Positions 43,476 to 52,866 of a stretch of DNA of 64,000 bases are shown here, one piece after another. The position numbers were made by a program, and so were the translations under genes. The notes under the pieces are model-generated. The model was given only the letters and a program-made list of their open reading frames with translations. It was not told the origin of the DNA and did not search any database. Source of the DNA: Acidobacteriota bacterium (GTDB lineage: Bacteria; Acidobacteriota; Terriglobia; Bryobacterales; Bryobacteraceae); assembly GCA_018268935.1 (NCBI GenBank), contig JAFDVS010000109.1, positions 1,292 to 65,291 of the forward strand, written 5' to 3'. How positions within the stretch are numbered: the first letter of the stretch is position 1; every line of letters begins with the position of its first letter.

Positions 43476-45389
43476 TTAGTAATTGAAGAAGAAATCCACT
43501 TTGTTGAGCAGCGCCCAGAGAAGATCTTCGGCGCGCTGCTGGCGGGTGCCGTCTTTGAGGGCGGCATAGGCAGTCTGCTTCTCTTCTTCGGTGGGATAGC
43601 GGGAGAGCACATTGATGTAGAGCATGCTCACCAGTTGCTCGTCGGTGGTGTTGGTGATGGCCTGCCGCAGAAGGCTGGCCGCTGCGCCCGTACCCGAGGC
43701 TCGGGTTCGGTTCATCACGAAGGCATCGTTCATCAGGTTGAGGGCTTGCAGGGTGGACCCCTCGTCACGGCGATCCTCGGTGTCGCGATTGCCACGATAG
43801 AAGGTGTCAAGCCACTGGCTGAGCCCGACGTTGACGACATCGGGGAGTTGCATCGCCTTGGTCAGCGTACCCAGACCGGCGACGTTGTAGGTTTGGGGAA
43901 GGTTGGTGGAAAGGGTGATCGAATCGTGAATCTCTTCGGCCCACATGCGGCGCGGGATGTGGCGGGCGTACATGTCTTCGTAGACCGCTTTCCACTCGCC
44001 GCTGTAGCGGCTGGAGAGCTGATAGGAGTCACTGGTGACGATGGTCCGCATGAGCGCCTTGAGATCGTATTTGTTGTCGATGAAATGCTGGGCCAGGGCG
44101 TTCAACAAACGGGGTTGATTGGGCTGAAGGGTCCAGGGCGCCTCGGGTGGATTATCGGGATCGAGCCTGGCAGGGTCGAACTGGTTTGCGGGTTCGACGA
44201 ACGCCTTCGTCATGAACTCCTTCCAGATGTAGTTCACGGCCGCGCGGGAAAACTGGAAGTCCGCAGTCACTTCGCGGGCGATGGCGGCACGGTAGTTTTC
44301 TCCTTGCCGCGGCTTACCGCCGCTGAAGGGGTATTCGGGGGTGACGACGCGCAAGGTGCCGACGGGGTTGCGCGACGGGCGGTTGCCTGTGGTTGTGTTC
44401 AGTCCGTAGCTGGTGCGCAGGTTCTCCGAAACATTCCAGTAATAGGGAGTACCTGAGTTGGCATTGACCCGGGTGCGCGCCAGGGCGGTCTGGGAAAAGA
44501 ACGCGGCCATCTGGTAGCCCTGATAGCGCGTCGCGGTCTTGCCCCATAGCGAGAGGGTATCGAGGTGACGGCGGCCATCGTGGCACAGCACGCAGTTCAT
44601 GTGTCCAATGCCAAGAAACGTCTCCGCGGTGTTGACCGCCATCTGATCCCAGATATCCTGCGTGGGGCCGCCGGTGACGAATCCGCCTACGATCCAGTTC
44701 AGATTGCCCTGCTCATAGCTGTTCGTACCTTGCGCGGTAAGCAGTTCGGTGGCGATTTTGTCGTATGGCTTGTTCTGCGTCATTGCCTCGCGAATCCATG
44801 TGTGGAACGCGTTGCGGCCGTCGGCGTAGCGCACCACCTGGGTCGTTCGGACGGTGTTCTTGAACATGTCGCCGAAGAACATCGACCATTTGTCCACCCA
44901 GTCGGGCGAAGCCAGCAGTTCGTCGATCAGTTTGTTGCGCTTGTTGGGATCGCCATCGGCGACGAATGCCTGCACGCGCGCGGCAGTGGGAATCCGACCC
45001 GTGAGGTCGATGGTGACGCGGCGAATGAACTCGAAGTCGTTGGTGCGGTTGGCTGGTGTGACGTTGTTCTGCCGCCAGACATCGAACAGGTGTTTGTCAA
45101 TGACGTTATTGGATTCAGCGGGTCTCCCGCCGCTATCCTTGTATGCCATGGCCGGCAGGCGCGAGGCCACCTCATTGGCGATACGGCTGAATGCAAACTC
45201 CTTGTGACTGGCGGCAGCGAGGCCGCTCTTCGTGTAGAAGGCTTGCTTCGGTCCAAAGAAGGAGCAGTTGGCATGCTCGACGTCAAGTTCCTCCGAAGGT
45301 TCCTGCGCCGAAAGGAAATAGCCCGATACCAGGATGGCTGTCCCGGCGAGCAGGGGTATGGTTCTCTTGTTTGTGAATGGAAACTTCAT
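43476..45389 (-). CDS. DUF1549/DUF1553 protein with one c-type haem site
   Basis: A 637-residue exported protein with an N-terminal hydrophobic helix (TIPLLAGTAILVSGYFLSA). Residues about 95-270 are DUF1549 (NDFEFIRRVTIDLTGRIPTA, DEWLASPDWVDKW-like segment, then MNCVLCHDGRRHLDT); residues from about 390 are DUF1553 (ARLDPDNPPEAPWTLQPNQP, LMRTIVTSDSYQLSSRY, ALNLMNDAFV). CVLCH is a single haem c attachment motif. It ends 13 bases before the DUF1501 start, the usual order of this pair. These proteins may degrade complex polymers but the reaction is not known. Confidence 0.92.
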   Translation of the reverse strand: MKFPFTNKRTIPLLAGTAILVSGYFLSAQEPSEELDVEHANCSFFGPKQAFYTKSGLAAASHKEFAFSRIANEVASRLPAMAYKDSGGRPAESNNVIDKHLFDVWRQNNVTPANRTNDFEFIRRVTIDLTGRIPTAARVQAFVADGDPNKRNKLIDELLASPDWVDKWSMFFGDMFKNTVRTTQVVRYADGRNAFHTWIREAMTQNKPYDKIATELLTAQGTNSYEQGNLNWIVGGFVTGGPTQDIWDQMAVNTAETFLGIGHMNCVLCHDGRRHLDTLSLWGKTATRYQGYQMAAFFSQTALARTRVNANSGTPYYWNVSENLRTSYGLNTTTGNRPSRNPVGTLRVVTPEYPFSGGKPRQGENYRAAIAREVTADFQFSRAAVNYIWKEFMTKAFVEPANQFDPARLDPDNPPEAPWTLQPNQPRLLNALAQHFIDNKYDLKALMRTIVTSDSYQLSSRYSGEWKAVYEDMYARHIPRRMWAEEIHDSITLSTNLPQTYNVAGLGTLTKAMQLPDVVNVGLSQWLDTFYRGNRDTEDRRDEGSTLQALNLMNDAFVMNRTRASGTGAAASLLRQAITNTTDEQLVSMLYINVLSRYPTEEEKQTAYAALKDGTRQQRAEDLLWALLNKVDFFFNY

Positions 45390-45500
45390 GGTAATTTCGA
45401 TTCCCCGTTTCGGTCCTTACTGTTCATCCTAACCCGGCGAGTGGGGGATAGTTTCGCTGGGCGTTTGACTTAATTCCCTGACGAAAAAAGCCGAGCCGGG

Positions 45501-45530
45501 TTGACATCACCAGGGGCCTTAGGATTTCAT
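45501..45530 (+). promoter_or_regulatory. Putative sigma-70 promoter before the PHP metallohydrolase
   Basis: TTGACA (45501-45506) is a perfect -35 box; TTTCAT (45525-45530) 18 bases later is a weak -10. The start of transcription would fall at or near the ATG at 45537, giving a leaderless or near-leaderless message. Confidence 0.25.
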
Positions 45531-45536
45531 ACCCCC

Positions 45537-47090
45537 ATGGGCTACACCCCGAAATTGACGCGCCGGCAGATCTTGTCCTCAATCCCTGTACTCACTTCGG
45601 GGACCATGCTGGGGCCGCTGAGAGGACAGAAGCCGGACACGTCGGCTCCGGCGGTGATTCGCGGGCGGCTCACCGATGCCGGCGGAAAAGCGGTGGCCGC
45701 GAAGATTCGCGTAACGGAAGCCAACACCGGGGAAGTGTTCATGCCCCGCGAGGCGATTAAGACGATGCCGGACCGGCGTCATTATTTCTACGCCCGCGGC
45801 AACTACGAAATTGCAGTACCGGCGGGGCGCTATCGCATCGAAGCGGTGCGAGGCATCTGTCATCAGCCGGCGGTGGAGTATACGGAAGTGGGTAGCGGCA
45901 TCGCGCACAACGTGGATCTGGCGATTCAGCCTTTGCGCGACTTGAAACCCGCGGGTTGGTATTCGGGTAATACACACACCCACTACCATCTGTCGATCGA
46001 CGAGAACCCGGATGACCGGATTCGCATGGTGCCTCCGGCCGAGGATCTGGATGTGAGCGTGTTGAGCTATCTGATCCGCAACGATTCGCCTTACATTACG
46101 AATCGCTATCCCGTGGGCAGACTGCCGCAGTTTTCGCGTGACGGCACGATCATGGACATGGGTGAAGAGGCGAGGAACAACATCCGCTTTGGTGACTTCG
46201 GCTATGGGCATGTTCTGTTTCTGAATATTCCTCGGCCGATTGAACCGGTTTCTACAGGCTTGCTGAGCAAGGATGGCAAGGCGCCGGATTATCCGACGCT
46301 TTCCACGCTTTGCGCGCAGGCGCGGCAACTGGGAGGCACTACGGTTTGGTGCCACAACGGAAGCGGCATCGAGATTCCGGTGGCGGCCGCGCTGGGATTG
46401 GTGAACGCCTACAATGTCGCCGATGGTCTGGCGGCGGATTACGAGAGGTATTACCGGCTGCTCAATTGCGGATTGCCGATTACGGCGTCGACGGGGACCG
46501 ACTGGTGGATTTACGATCACAACCGTGTTTTCGTGCAGGTGGAAGGCTCGTTTACTTATGACAGCTGGATCGCCGGGCTAAGGGCTGGGCGCACGTTCGT
46601 CAGTAACGGACCGCTGCTGCTCTTGACGGTGGACGGCAAAGGGCCCGGCAGTACAGTGGCGCCGCGCGGCAAGATCCGGGTATCGGCCGAAGCTGTTTCA
46701 CGGATTCCGTTCGAGCGAATCGAAATTGTGCAGGACGGCCGGGTAGTGGCGGACCAGCCATCCGTGGGCGGGACGCAGGTGCGATTGGAACGGGAGCTGG
46801 AGGTGGAAGAGGGAGGTTGGATTGCGGCGCGGGTGACGGGGAGCGCGAAGACCTACGCGGGGTATCCGGTGTTCGCCCACTCCAGCCCGGTGTATCTGCG
46901 TGTGGACGGAACAGCGTATCGGAAGGCAGAGGCGATTGGGGCTTGTCTGGATGAAGTGGAACGATCAATGAGGCTGATTGCGAAGACGTATCGATTCGAC
47001 AACGATGCGCAACGGGCGATGGCGGTGGGCAAGTTCCGTGAAGGGCGCGATGCGTTCGGGCGGCTGCTCACGACGGCAACCTTGAGGTGA
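45537..47090 (+). CDS. CehA/McbA-like PHP-domain metallohydrolase, Tat-exported
   Basis: A 517-residue protein from ATG 45537. The N-terminus (YTPKLTRRQILSSIPVLTSG) has a twin-arginine motif. Residues about 50-130 form a carboxypeptidase-regulatory-like sandwich (RLTDAGGKAVAAKIRVTEAN, GNYEIAVPAGRYRIEAVRG). The catalytic part begins GNTHTHYHLSIDENP, giving two metal-binding histidines, and continues with WCHNGSGIEIPVAAALG and TASTGTDWWIYDHNR. CehA-type members cleave esters or carbamates; polymer-linked substrates are also possible. It is divergent from the DUF1549 gene, with 147 bases between. Confidence 0.83.
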   Translation: MGYTPKLTRRQILSSIPVLTSGTMLGPLRGQKPDTSAPAVIRGRLTDAGGKAVAAKIRVTEANTGEVFMPREAIKTMPDRRHYFYARGNYEIAVPAGRYRIEAVRGICHQPAVEYTEVGSGIAHNVDLAIQPLRDLKPAGWYSGNTHTHYHLSIDENPDDRIRMVPPAEDLDVSVLSYLIRNDSPYITNRYPVGRLPQFSRDGTIMDMGEEARNNIRFGDFGYGHVLFLNIPRPIEPVSTGLLSKDGKAPDYPTLSTLCAQARQLGGTTVWCHNGSGIEIPVAAALGLVNAYNVADGLAADYERYYRLLNCGLPITASTGTDWWIYDHNRVFVQVEGSFTYDSWIAGLRAGRTFVSNGPLLLLTVDGKGPGSTVAPRGKIRVSAEAVSRIPFERIEIVQDGRVVADQPSVGGTQVRLERELEVEEGGWIAARVTGSAKTYAGYPVFAHSSPVYLRVDGTAYRKAEAIGACLDEVERSMRLIAKTYRFDNDAQRAMAVGKFREGRDAFGRLLTTATLR

Positions 47091-47298
47091 TTTATCCGGC
47101 GCCCAGCCATAGCAGGATCGGATGCGATGGCAGAAACCGACAGGGAAGTTTGGGCAGGCGGTTTACAGGATCGTTGCCCCTTTGTACGATAGGACCAATA
47201 GTGTTGTTGGGGTTTGGAATGAATCGATCTGGGATTCGGCCCCAGGCGGACTACGCTATCGTAACTGGCAGCTCCGCCGATAAGCGAGATTAGGCACG

Positions 47299-48261
47299 AT
47301 GTTGGAGACGATTCAGGAAACAATGCGGGTCGTAATAGCCGAAGATAGCGGACCTTCTCGCCTCGCATTGGAGAGAACACTGGCCAAGTGGGGATACGAA
47401 GTCATTTCATGCAAAGACGGAAATGCGGCATGGGAGGCGTTGCAGCAAGACGATTCGCCGCGGCTTGCCATTCTCGACTGGATGATGCCAGGTTATTCGG
47501 GACCGGAAATAGTCCGGATGGTTCGCGCCCAAGCGGAGGAGCGCAAAGCCGCTTACACGTACATCCTTCTTCTCACCTCAAAAAATGAGCGGGCGGATCT
47601 GATTGAAGGGTTAGAAGCGGGCGCGGACGATTACATCACGAAGCCTTTCGACCAACAGGAGTTGCGGGTGCGTCTGCGCACCGGTATGCGGATTCTCAAT
47701 CTGCAGGCAGAACTGGTGGCGGCACGTGAAGCATTGCGCGAGCAGGCGATGCGTGACGCGCTTACCGGACTGTGGAATCGCCGCTCTATCATTGAGATTC
47801 TGATCCGGGAGCAATCCCGATCGACCCGCGAATCCGCTCCCGTTGGTGTGCTGATGATGGATATCGATCACTTCAAGCGCGTCAACGACACACACGGGCA
47901 TTTGGCTGGAGACGACGTTCTGAAAGAAGTGGCGCGGCGGCTGCTGGCCAGCGTGCGTCCGTATGATGGAGTGGGGCGCTATGGCGGCGAGGAATTCATC
48001 ATCGTGCTGCCCGGTTGCGATGAAGCCAGCATTCAGTCGCGGGGCGAAGCGATGCGCGCCGCGATCAGCGACGACCCGGTCCTGGCACAAGGCTTGAGTT
48101 TGAAAGTATCCGCCAGCTTTGGCGCCACGGTGTTTGTCCCCCCTAATGGCGTGGAAACGGCGGAGCTCATTCGCGCCGCGGATGATGCCCTCTACGAAGC
48201 CAAGCGTAACGGCCGGAACTGCCTCGTCTATCGGCACGCCTCATCCACAGTAGCCAGTTAG
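47299..48261 (+). CDS. Response regulator with diguanylate cyclase (REC-GGDEF)
   Basis: A 320-residue protein. The receiver domain (about 9-125) has the phosphoacceptor D60 in LAILDWMMPGYSG, the acidic pair in VIAEDSGPS and the conserved lysine in DYITKPFD. The GGDEF domain (about 150-315) has DALTGLWNRRS, IDHFKRVND and the active GGEEF (229-233). An RxxD inhibitory site (RPYD, 220-223) lies exactly five residues before it, so c-di-GMP should inhibit the enzyme. The start may be ATG 47323 instead (MRVVIAED), which has AGGAA five bases upstream. No partner kinase is adjacent. Confidence 0.93.
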   Translation: MLETIQETMRVVIAEDSGPSRLALERTLAKWGYEVISCKDGNAAWEALQQDDSPRLAILDWMMPGYSGPEIVRMVRAQAEERKAAYTYILLLTSKNERADLIEGLEAGADDYITKPFDQQELRVRLRTGMRILNLQAELVAAREALREQAMRDALTGLWNRRSIIEILIREQSRSTRESAPVGVLMMDIDHFKRVNDTHGHLAGDDVLKEVARRLLASVRPYDGVGRYGGEEFIIVLPGCDEASIQSRGEAMRAAISDDPVLAQGLSLKVSASFGATVFVPPNGVETAELIRAADDALYEAKRNGRNCLVYRHASSTVAS

Positions 48262-48273
48262 CCTGCACTGCCC

Positions 48274-48291
48274 GCACGGGGTGTTCCGTGC
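48274..48291. other. Short hairpin after the diguanylate cyclase gene
   Basis: GCACGG (48274-48279) and CCGTGC (48286-48291) form a 6-bp stem with a six-base loop 13 bases past the stop. No U-tract follows, so a terminator role is doubtful. Confidence 0.3.
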
Positions 48292-48346
48292 TACGCTCAC
48301 TCGTTGATCCCCGCTATCTAGCTTGTATAGGAGCCCTGGACAATCC

Positions 48347-50473
48347 ATGAGCGATCTCGTGATCTACTCCTCCGCCAACGGAGTGGCTGTTCTCACCGTA
48401 AACAATCCGCCAGTGAATGCACTGAGCCCAGGCGTGCCGGAAGGCATTCTGGATGGGCTGCAAAAGGCAGCGCAAGACCCCAGCGTGGGCGCCGTTGTGC
48501 TCATCGGAGGAGGCCGCAGTTTCATCGCCGGCGCCGATATCAAGGAATTCGGAAAAATCACTTCCGGAGAGAAGAAACGCGGAGTTGGGTTAGCGCCGCT
48601 GCTGGCGGCGCTGGAGGATTCGCCGAAACCTGTGGTGGCGGCAATCCACGGCCAGGCGTTTGGAGGCGGGCTGGAAGTGGCAATGGCCTGCGCCTATCGC
48701 GTGGCCATAGACGCGGCGAACGTGGGGCAGCCGGAAGTGAAACTCGGCATCATTCCCGGTGCAGGCGGCACGCAGCGGCTGCCTCGCCTGGTGGGCGTGG
48801 AGAAGGCAGTGGCGATGTGCCAGTTCGGCGATCCGGTGAAGGTGCCCGCGGCGCATGCACTGGGGCTGATTGACGCCGTGTTGGAAGGCGGCCTGCTGGA
48901 AGGTGCGATCGCATTTGCACAGGGCATCGCTGGTAAGCCGGTGAGGCGCGTGCGTGATCGTAACGAGAAACTGGGCACTGCGGCGGAGAATGCTGCCATA
49001 TTCGCGGCCGCGCGTGACGCCGCCGCCAAACGGCAGCGCGCGCTGATGGCTCCACTAGCCGCGATCCAGGCTGTGGAAGCCGCTACAACATTGCCCTTCG
49101 AGGACGGCATCAAAGAAGAGGGCCGCCTGTTCCAGGAGTGCCTCTTCTCTTCGCAGTCCAAGGCGATGATTCATGTGTTCTTCGGCGAACGCACGGTGGC
49201 AAAGATTCCGGATGTGCCTAAGGAGACGGCGGTGTTTCCGATTCGCTCGGCAGCCATTATCGGCGCCGGGACGATGGGTGGAGGTATCGCCATGAACTAC
49301 GCGAACGCGGGCATTCCCGTAGTGTTGAAAGAGACCTCGCAAGCCGCGCTGGACAAGGGTGTGGCGACGATTCGGAAGAACTATGCCAACTCGGTGGCGA
49401 AGGGCCGCTTCTCCCAGGAGACGATGGACCGGCGCATGGCGCTGATTACACCCACTCTCTCCTATGATGGCTTCGCCGATGCCGACATCATTGTCGAAGC
49501 AGTGTTCGAAGGGATGGCGCTGAAGAAGGAGATCTTCGCTGAGGTGGACGCCATCGCGAAGTCGGATTGCATTCTGGCATCGAATACCTCGACGCTCAGC
49601 ATCGATGAAATCGCATCGGCGACGAAGCGGCCACACATGGTGATAGGCCATCACTTTTTCAGCCCCGCGAATGTGATGCGGCTGCTCGAAATCGTGCGCG
49701 GCAAATCGACGAGCAAAGAGGTGATTGCGACCTCGATGGCGCTGGCGAAGACGCTGGGCAAGATTGGCGTACTGGTGGGCAATTGCCGGGGGTTTGTGGG
49801 GAATCGCATGTTCGGGCCTTATCGACGGGAAGCGCAGTTTCTTGTTGAGGAAGGCGCGGATATCGAGGCGGTGGATCGGGTGATGTACGACTTCGGCATG
49901 GCGATGGGTCCCTTGCAGGTGGGAGACCTGGCGGGACTCGATGTCGGCTGGCGGATTCGCAAGGAGTTTCGGCATCTGGAAGTGCCGGGTGTACGCAAGC
50001 CGCTGCTCGAAGACAGGCTTTGTGAAATGGGACGTTACGGGCAGAAGACTTTGGGTGGGTGGTATGCCTACGATGAGAACCGCCGCCCGAAGCGCGACCC
50101 GATGGTGGAGGAATTGATCGTCAAGGTAAGAGAGCAAGCAGGGATTACTCCGCGGGCCATCTCGGAAGACGAGATCCGTGATCGTCTGTTGTACGCGCTG
50201 GTGAATGAAGGCGCGCGCATCCTGGAAGAGGGCATGGCGCTGCGATCCGTGGACATCGATATCATTTACCTCAACGGCTACGGCTTTCCTCCGCATCGCG
50301 GAGGCCCGATGTTCCATGCCGACATAACCGGCATCGGGAAGGTTTACGAACGGATTCAGGAATTTCATCAGCAGCATGGTCCGCTGTGGACCCCTGCCCC
50401 GCTCATCGAGCGGCTCGCCCGGGAAGGAAGGACCTTCGCCGGCTTCCCTTATCAGGAGAGTACTCATGCGTGA
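48347..50473 (+). CDS. FadB/FadJ-like enoyl-CoA hydratase/3-hydroxyacyl-CoA dehydrogenase
   Basis: A 708-residue bifunctional beta-oxidation enzyme from ATG 48347. The N-terminal hydratase/isomerase domain has RSFIAGADIKEF, the first catalytic Glu in AFGGGLEVAMA and the second in PEVKLGIIPGAGGTQRLP. Around residue 304 begins the NAD-binding loop AAIIGAGTMGGGIAMNYANA, followed by the dehydrogenase C-terminal domains (GNCRGFVGNRMFGPYRREA, LNGYGFPPHRGGPMF). It hydrates enoyl-CoA and oxidises the 3-hydroxyacyl-CoA. The thiolase gene overlaps it by eight bases, giving a fadBA-like unit. Confidence 0.94.
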   Translation: MSDLVIYSSANGVAVLTVNNPPVNALSPGVPEGILDGLQKAAQDPSVGAVVLIGGGRSFIAGADIKEFGKITSGEKKRGVGLAPLLAALEDSPKPVVAAIHGQAFGGGLEVAMACAYRVAIDAANVGQPEVKLGIIPGAGGTQRLPRLVGVEKAVAMCQFGDPVKVPAAHALGLIDAVLEGGLLEGAIAFAQGIAGKPVRRVRDRNEKLGTAAENAAIFAAARDAAAKRQRALMAPLAAIQAVEAATTLPFEDGIKEEGRLFQECLFSSQSKAMIHVFFGERTVAKIPDVPKETAVFPIRSAAIIGAGTMGGGIAMNYANAGIPVVLKETSQAALDKGVATIRKNYANSVAKGRFSQETMDRRMALITPTLSYDGFADADIIVEAVFEGMALKKEIFAEVDAIAKSDCILASNTSTLSIDEIASATKRPHMVIGHHFFSPANVMRLLEIVRGKSTSKEVIATSMALAKTLGKIGVLVGNCRGFVGNRMFGPYRREAQFLVEEGADIEAVDRVMYDFGMAMGPLQVGDLAGLDVGWRIRKEFRHLEVPGVRKPLLEDRLCEMGRYGQKTLGGWYAYDENRRPKRDPMVEELIVKVREQAGITPRAISEDEIRDRLLYALVNEGARILEEGMALRSVDIDIIYLNGYGFPPHRGGPMFHADITGIGKVYERIQEFHQQHGPLWTPAPLIERLAREGRTFAGFPYQESTHA

Positions 50474-51653
50474 AGCAGTAATCGTGGATAGCGTGCGGAC
50501 GCCGCTGGCAAAGTCGTTTCGCGGCTCGTTTAACAGGACGCACCCGGCGGACTTGATGGCGCATTGCCTGCGGGAGGTGCTGAAGCGGCATCCGGAATTG
50601 GATCCGGCGGAAGTAGAGGATGTCATCGTGGGATGCGGCCAGCCGCATGGACCGCAAGGCGTGAATGTGGCTCGTGTTTCGTCGGTGCTGGCAGGGCTGC
50701 CTGTCACCGTCGCGGCTACCACGGTGAACCGGTTCTGTTCATCGGGCTTGCAGTCGGTGGCGATGGCCGCGCACCAGATCATCCATGAAGGCGCGGAGGC
50801 AGCCATTGGCGGGGGGTTGGAGAGCATCACGATGAGCCCGCGCGATTCACAGGCGCACCCGGTGGTGAAGGAGAACAAACCAGGGATCTACATGGTGATG
50901 GGTGTCACTGCGGAAGTAGTGGCCAAGCGCTACAAGGTGAGCCGGCAGTTGCAGGACGAATACTCGCTGCTCAGCCAGCAACGCACTGGCCGGGCGCAAC
51001 AGGAAGGATTCTTCCGCGAAGAGATCGCGCCGATGGAAGTGACTCGCGCGATTCTGGACAAGAAGACCGGAGAGGCCATCGGTGAGGAACAGGCGTTAGT
51101 CTCTGGTGATGAATGCAACCGTCCGGATACGACGCTTGAAGGGTTGCTTAAATTGAAACCGTATTTCGATCCGGATAGCGGAGAAGGGTCAGTGACTGCG
51201 GGAAACTCCTCGCAGCTCTCCGACGGGGCCAGCGCCACGCTGGTGATGTCGCGGCAGAGAGCCGATGAACTGAAAATTCCTTACAAGATGATCTATCGCG
51301 GATTCGCCGTGGCGGGACTTGAGCCGGATGAGATGGGAATCGGACCGGTGTACGCAGTGCCGAAGCTGCTCAAGCGGCAGGGGCTGAAAATCGATGACAT
51401 TGATCTGTGGGAGCTGAATGAGGCTTTTGCCGTGCAGGTGGTCTACTGCCGCGACCGGCTGGGACTCGATCCGGAAAAGCTGAACGTGAATGGCGGCTCC
51501 ATCGCCATCGGCCATCCGTTCGGCATGACTGGCTCGCGATTGGTGGGCACGCTTGCCAATGAGATGCGGCGCCGCAAATCACGGTATGGCGTGGTGACAA
51601 TGTGCGTCGGCGGCGGGCAAGGGGCAGCCGGCTTGTTTGAATGCGTCAACTAG
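50466..51653 (+). CDS. Thiolase (acetyl-CoA acyltransferase)
   Basis: A 395-residue thiolase from ATG 50466, overlapping the hydratase/dehydrogenase stop. The nucleophilic cysteine is in TTVNRFCSSGLQSVAMA, the histidine in GGSIAIGHPFGMTGSR and the second cysteine in VTMCVGGGQGAAGLFE. It cleaves 3-ketoacyl-CoA to acetyl-CoA and shortened acyl-CoA in the final step of beta-oxidation. Its end overlaps the glycosylase gene by 13 bases. Confidence 0.95.
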   Translation: MREAVIVDSVRTPLAKSFRGSFNRTHPADLMAHCLREVLKRHPELDPAEVEDVIVGCGQPHGPQGVNVARVSSVLAGLPVTVAATTVNRFCSSGLQSVAMAAHQIIHEGAEAAIGGGLESITMSPRDSQAHPVVKENKPGIYMVMGVTAEVVAKRYKVSRQLQDEYSLLSQQRTGRAQQEGFFREEIAPMEVTRAILDKKTGEAIGEEQALVSGDECNRPDTTLEGLLKLKPYFDPDSGEGSVTAGNSSQLSDGASATLVMSRQRADELKIPYKMIYRGFAVAGLEPDEMGIGPVYAVPKLLKRQGLKIDDIDLWELNEAFAVQVVYCRDRLGLDPEKLNVNGGSIAIGHPFGMTGSRLVGTLANEMRRRKSRYGVVTMCVGGGQGAAGLFECVN

Positions 51654-52342
51654 CGGTTCTGCAAAAAGAGATCACGTCGTGTGAGCGATGCCCGCGTCTG
51701 CGCGAGCATTGCCGCAATGTCGCCGTCACAAAGCGCCGCGCCTATCTCGACTGGGATTATTGGGGCAAGCCGGTGCCATCGTTCGGTGATTCTGAGGCGC
51801 GGCTGCTGATCCTGGGCTTGGCGCCAGGGGCACATGGAGCAAATCGCACCGGGCGCATGTTCACCGGCGATTCGTCGGGCGATTTCCTCTACCGTGTGTT
51901 GTATGAGACGGGGTTTGCCACGCAGCCTACCAGCGTTTCCTCCGGCGATGGACTTTCGCTTGTAGATGCCTACATCACGGCGTCGGCGCATTGCGCTCCG
52001 CCGGATAACAAGCCGTCGAAGGAGGAGTTGGCGAACTGCCGGCCGTACCTGGAGCGGGAGTTGCAGTTGCTGCGAAGCGTCAAGGTTGTCGTGGCGCTGG
52101 GACGCGTTGCCTTTGACACTTACCTCAGCATTGTGGGCAGGCGCAAATCGGCGTATGTGTTTGCGCATGGCGCGGTGCATACGCTCGGCGGCGAACTGCC
52201 GGTGCTGATCAGTTCCTATCACCCGAGCCAACAGAATACGTCGACAGGCAAGCTGACGCACGCCATGCTGCTGGCTACGTTTCAAGCGGCAAGGGATCTT
52301 CTCGAGGATCGTAATCCACCAGCACCGAGTAAGTCTCGATGA
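51641..52342 (+). CDS. Uracil-DNA glycosylase, family 5 (UDGb), iron-sulfur type
   Basis: A 233-residue DNA repair enzyme that removes uracil and other deaminated bases from DNA. Four cysteines suited to a [4Fe-4S] cluster are C14, C17, C118 and C133. Motif A is LGLAPGAHGANRTGRMFTGD, which has Ala where other families have a catalytic Asp/Asn, the mark of family 5. Motif B is SSYHPSQQNT. It overlaps the thiolase by 13 bases and the convergent unknown gene by 68 bases. Confidence 0.92.
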   Translation: MRQLAVLQKEITSCERCPRLREHCRNVAVTKRRAYLDWDYWGKPVPSFGDSEARLLILGLAPGAHGANRTGRMFTGDSSGDFLYRVLYETGFATQPTSVSSGDGLSLVDAYITASAHCAPPDNKPSKEELANCRPYLERELQLLRSVKVVVALGRVAFDTYLSIVGRRKSAYVFAHGAVHTLGGELPVLISSYHPSQQNTSTGKLTHAMLLATFQAARDLLEDRNPPAPSKSR

Positions 52343-52820
52343 GCCGCGCATGATCGCTGGCCAGGCGGTACTCCTTCGATGCCAGGTTCGGAAGGAAGAT
52401 CTGCTCCGCGCCACCGGGCCATTGCACATGTTTGAGGTGCGCTGTGGTTTCTTTCTGTGCTCGTGCCGGCCCGACCCAGGCAAAGACAGGCCGCGTCAGT
52501 TCGATGACGTAGATGTGGCGCATGCCGGAACTCCAGCCGAACTTGACGGCGAGATGCATGCGGGCGAGTTTCACGAAGGTTTTGCGATCACCTTTCGATT
52601 CCTGCATCAGCCACTGAAAGACATCATGAGAGAACCACCAGACGCCGTGAAAAATGCGGTCATCGGGCAGTGTGCTGATGCGGAACAGGCGAGAAGGCGG
52701 ATCGAGGCGCTTCCTCTCCGGTTTGCCGTGGAATGCCGCGGCCACGCCGCTGGGCGCAACACGGCGGTAACGGGGCGTAATCAAGATCTGATCGTCGGAA
52801 AGATCCTCATTGAGGTACAT
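52275..52820 (-). CDS. Unknown protein, 181 residues
   Basis: The frame is open further upstream, but ATG 52820 has GGGGGAG just before it and does not overlap the agmatine deiminase gene. The sequence has conserved-looking aromatic segments (HGVWWFSHDVFQWLMQ, MRHIYVIELTRPVFAWVG) and no signal peptide. I do not recognise the family. It overlaps the convergent glycosylase gene by 68 bases. It follows the agmatine deiminase on the same strand by 46 bases, so it may be in that operon. Confidence 0.6.
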   Translation of the reverse strand: MYLNEDLSDDQILITPRYRRVAPSGVAAAFHGKPERKRLDPPSRLFRISTLPDDRIFHGVWWFSHDVFQWLMQESKGDRKTFVKLARMHLAVKFGWSSGMRHIYVIELTRPVFAWVGPARAQKETTAHLKHVQWPGGAEQIFLPNLASKEYRLASDHARLIETYSVLVDYDPREDPLPLET

Positions 52821-52866
52821 AGACTCCCCCCTCACAGAGGAACGCGGAAACCGGAGGCGTATTCCA

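Noticed and set aside
42086..43486. Plus-strand frame of 466 residues opposite the DUF1501 gene
   Set aside because: Gly/His/Val-rich antisense composition and no family match; the minus-strand gene has full DUF1501 features and a Tat signal.
49055..50878. Minus-strand frame of 607 residues opposite the FadB-like gene
   Set aside because: The plus-strand gene has all catalytic motifs; the antisense frame is histidine- and arginine-rich without motifs.
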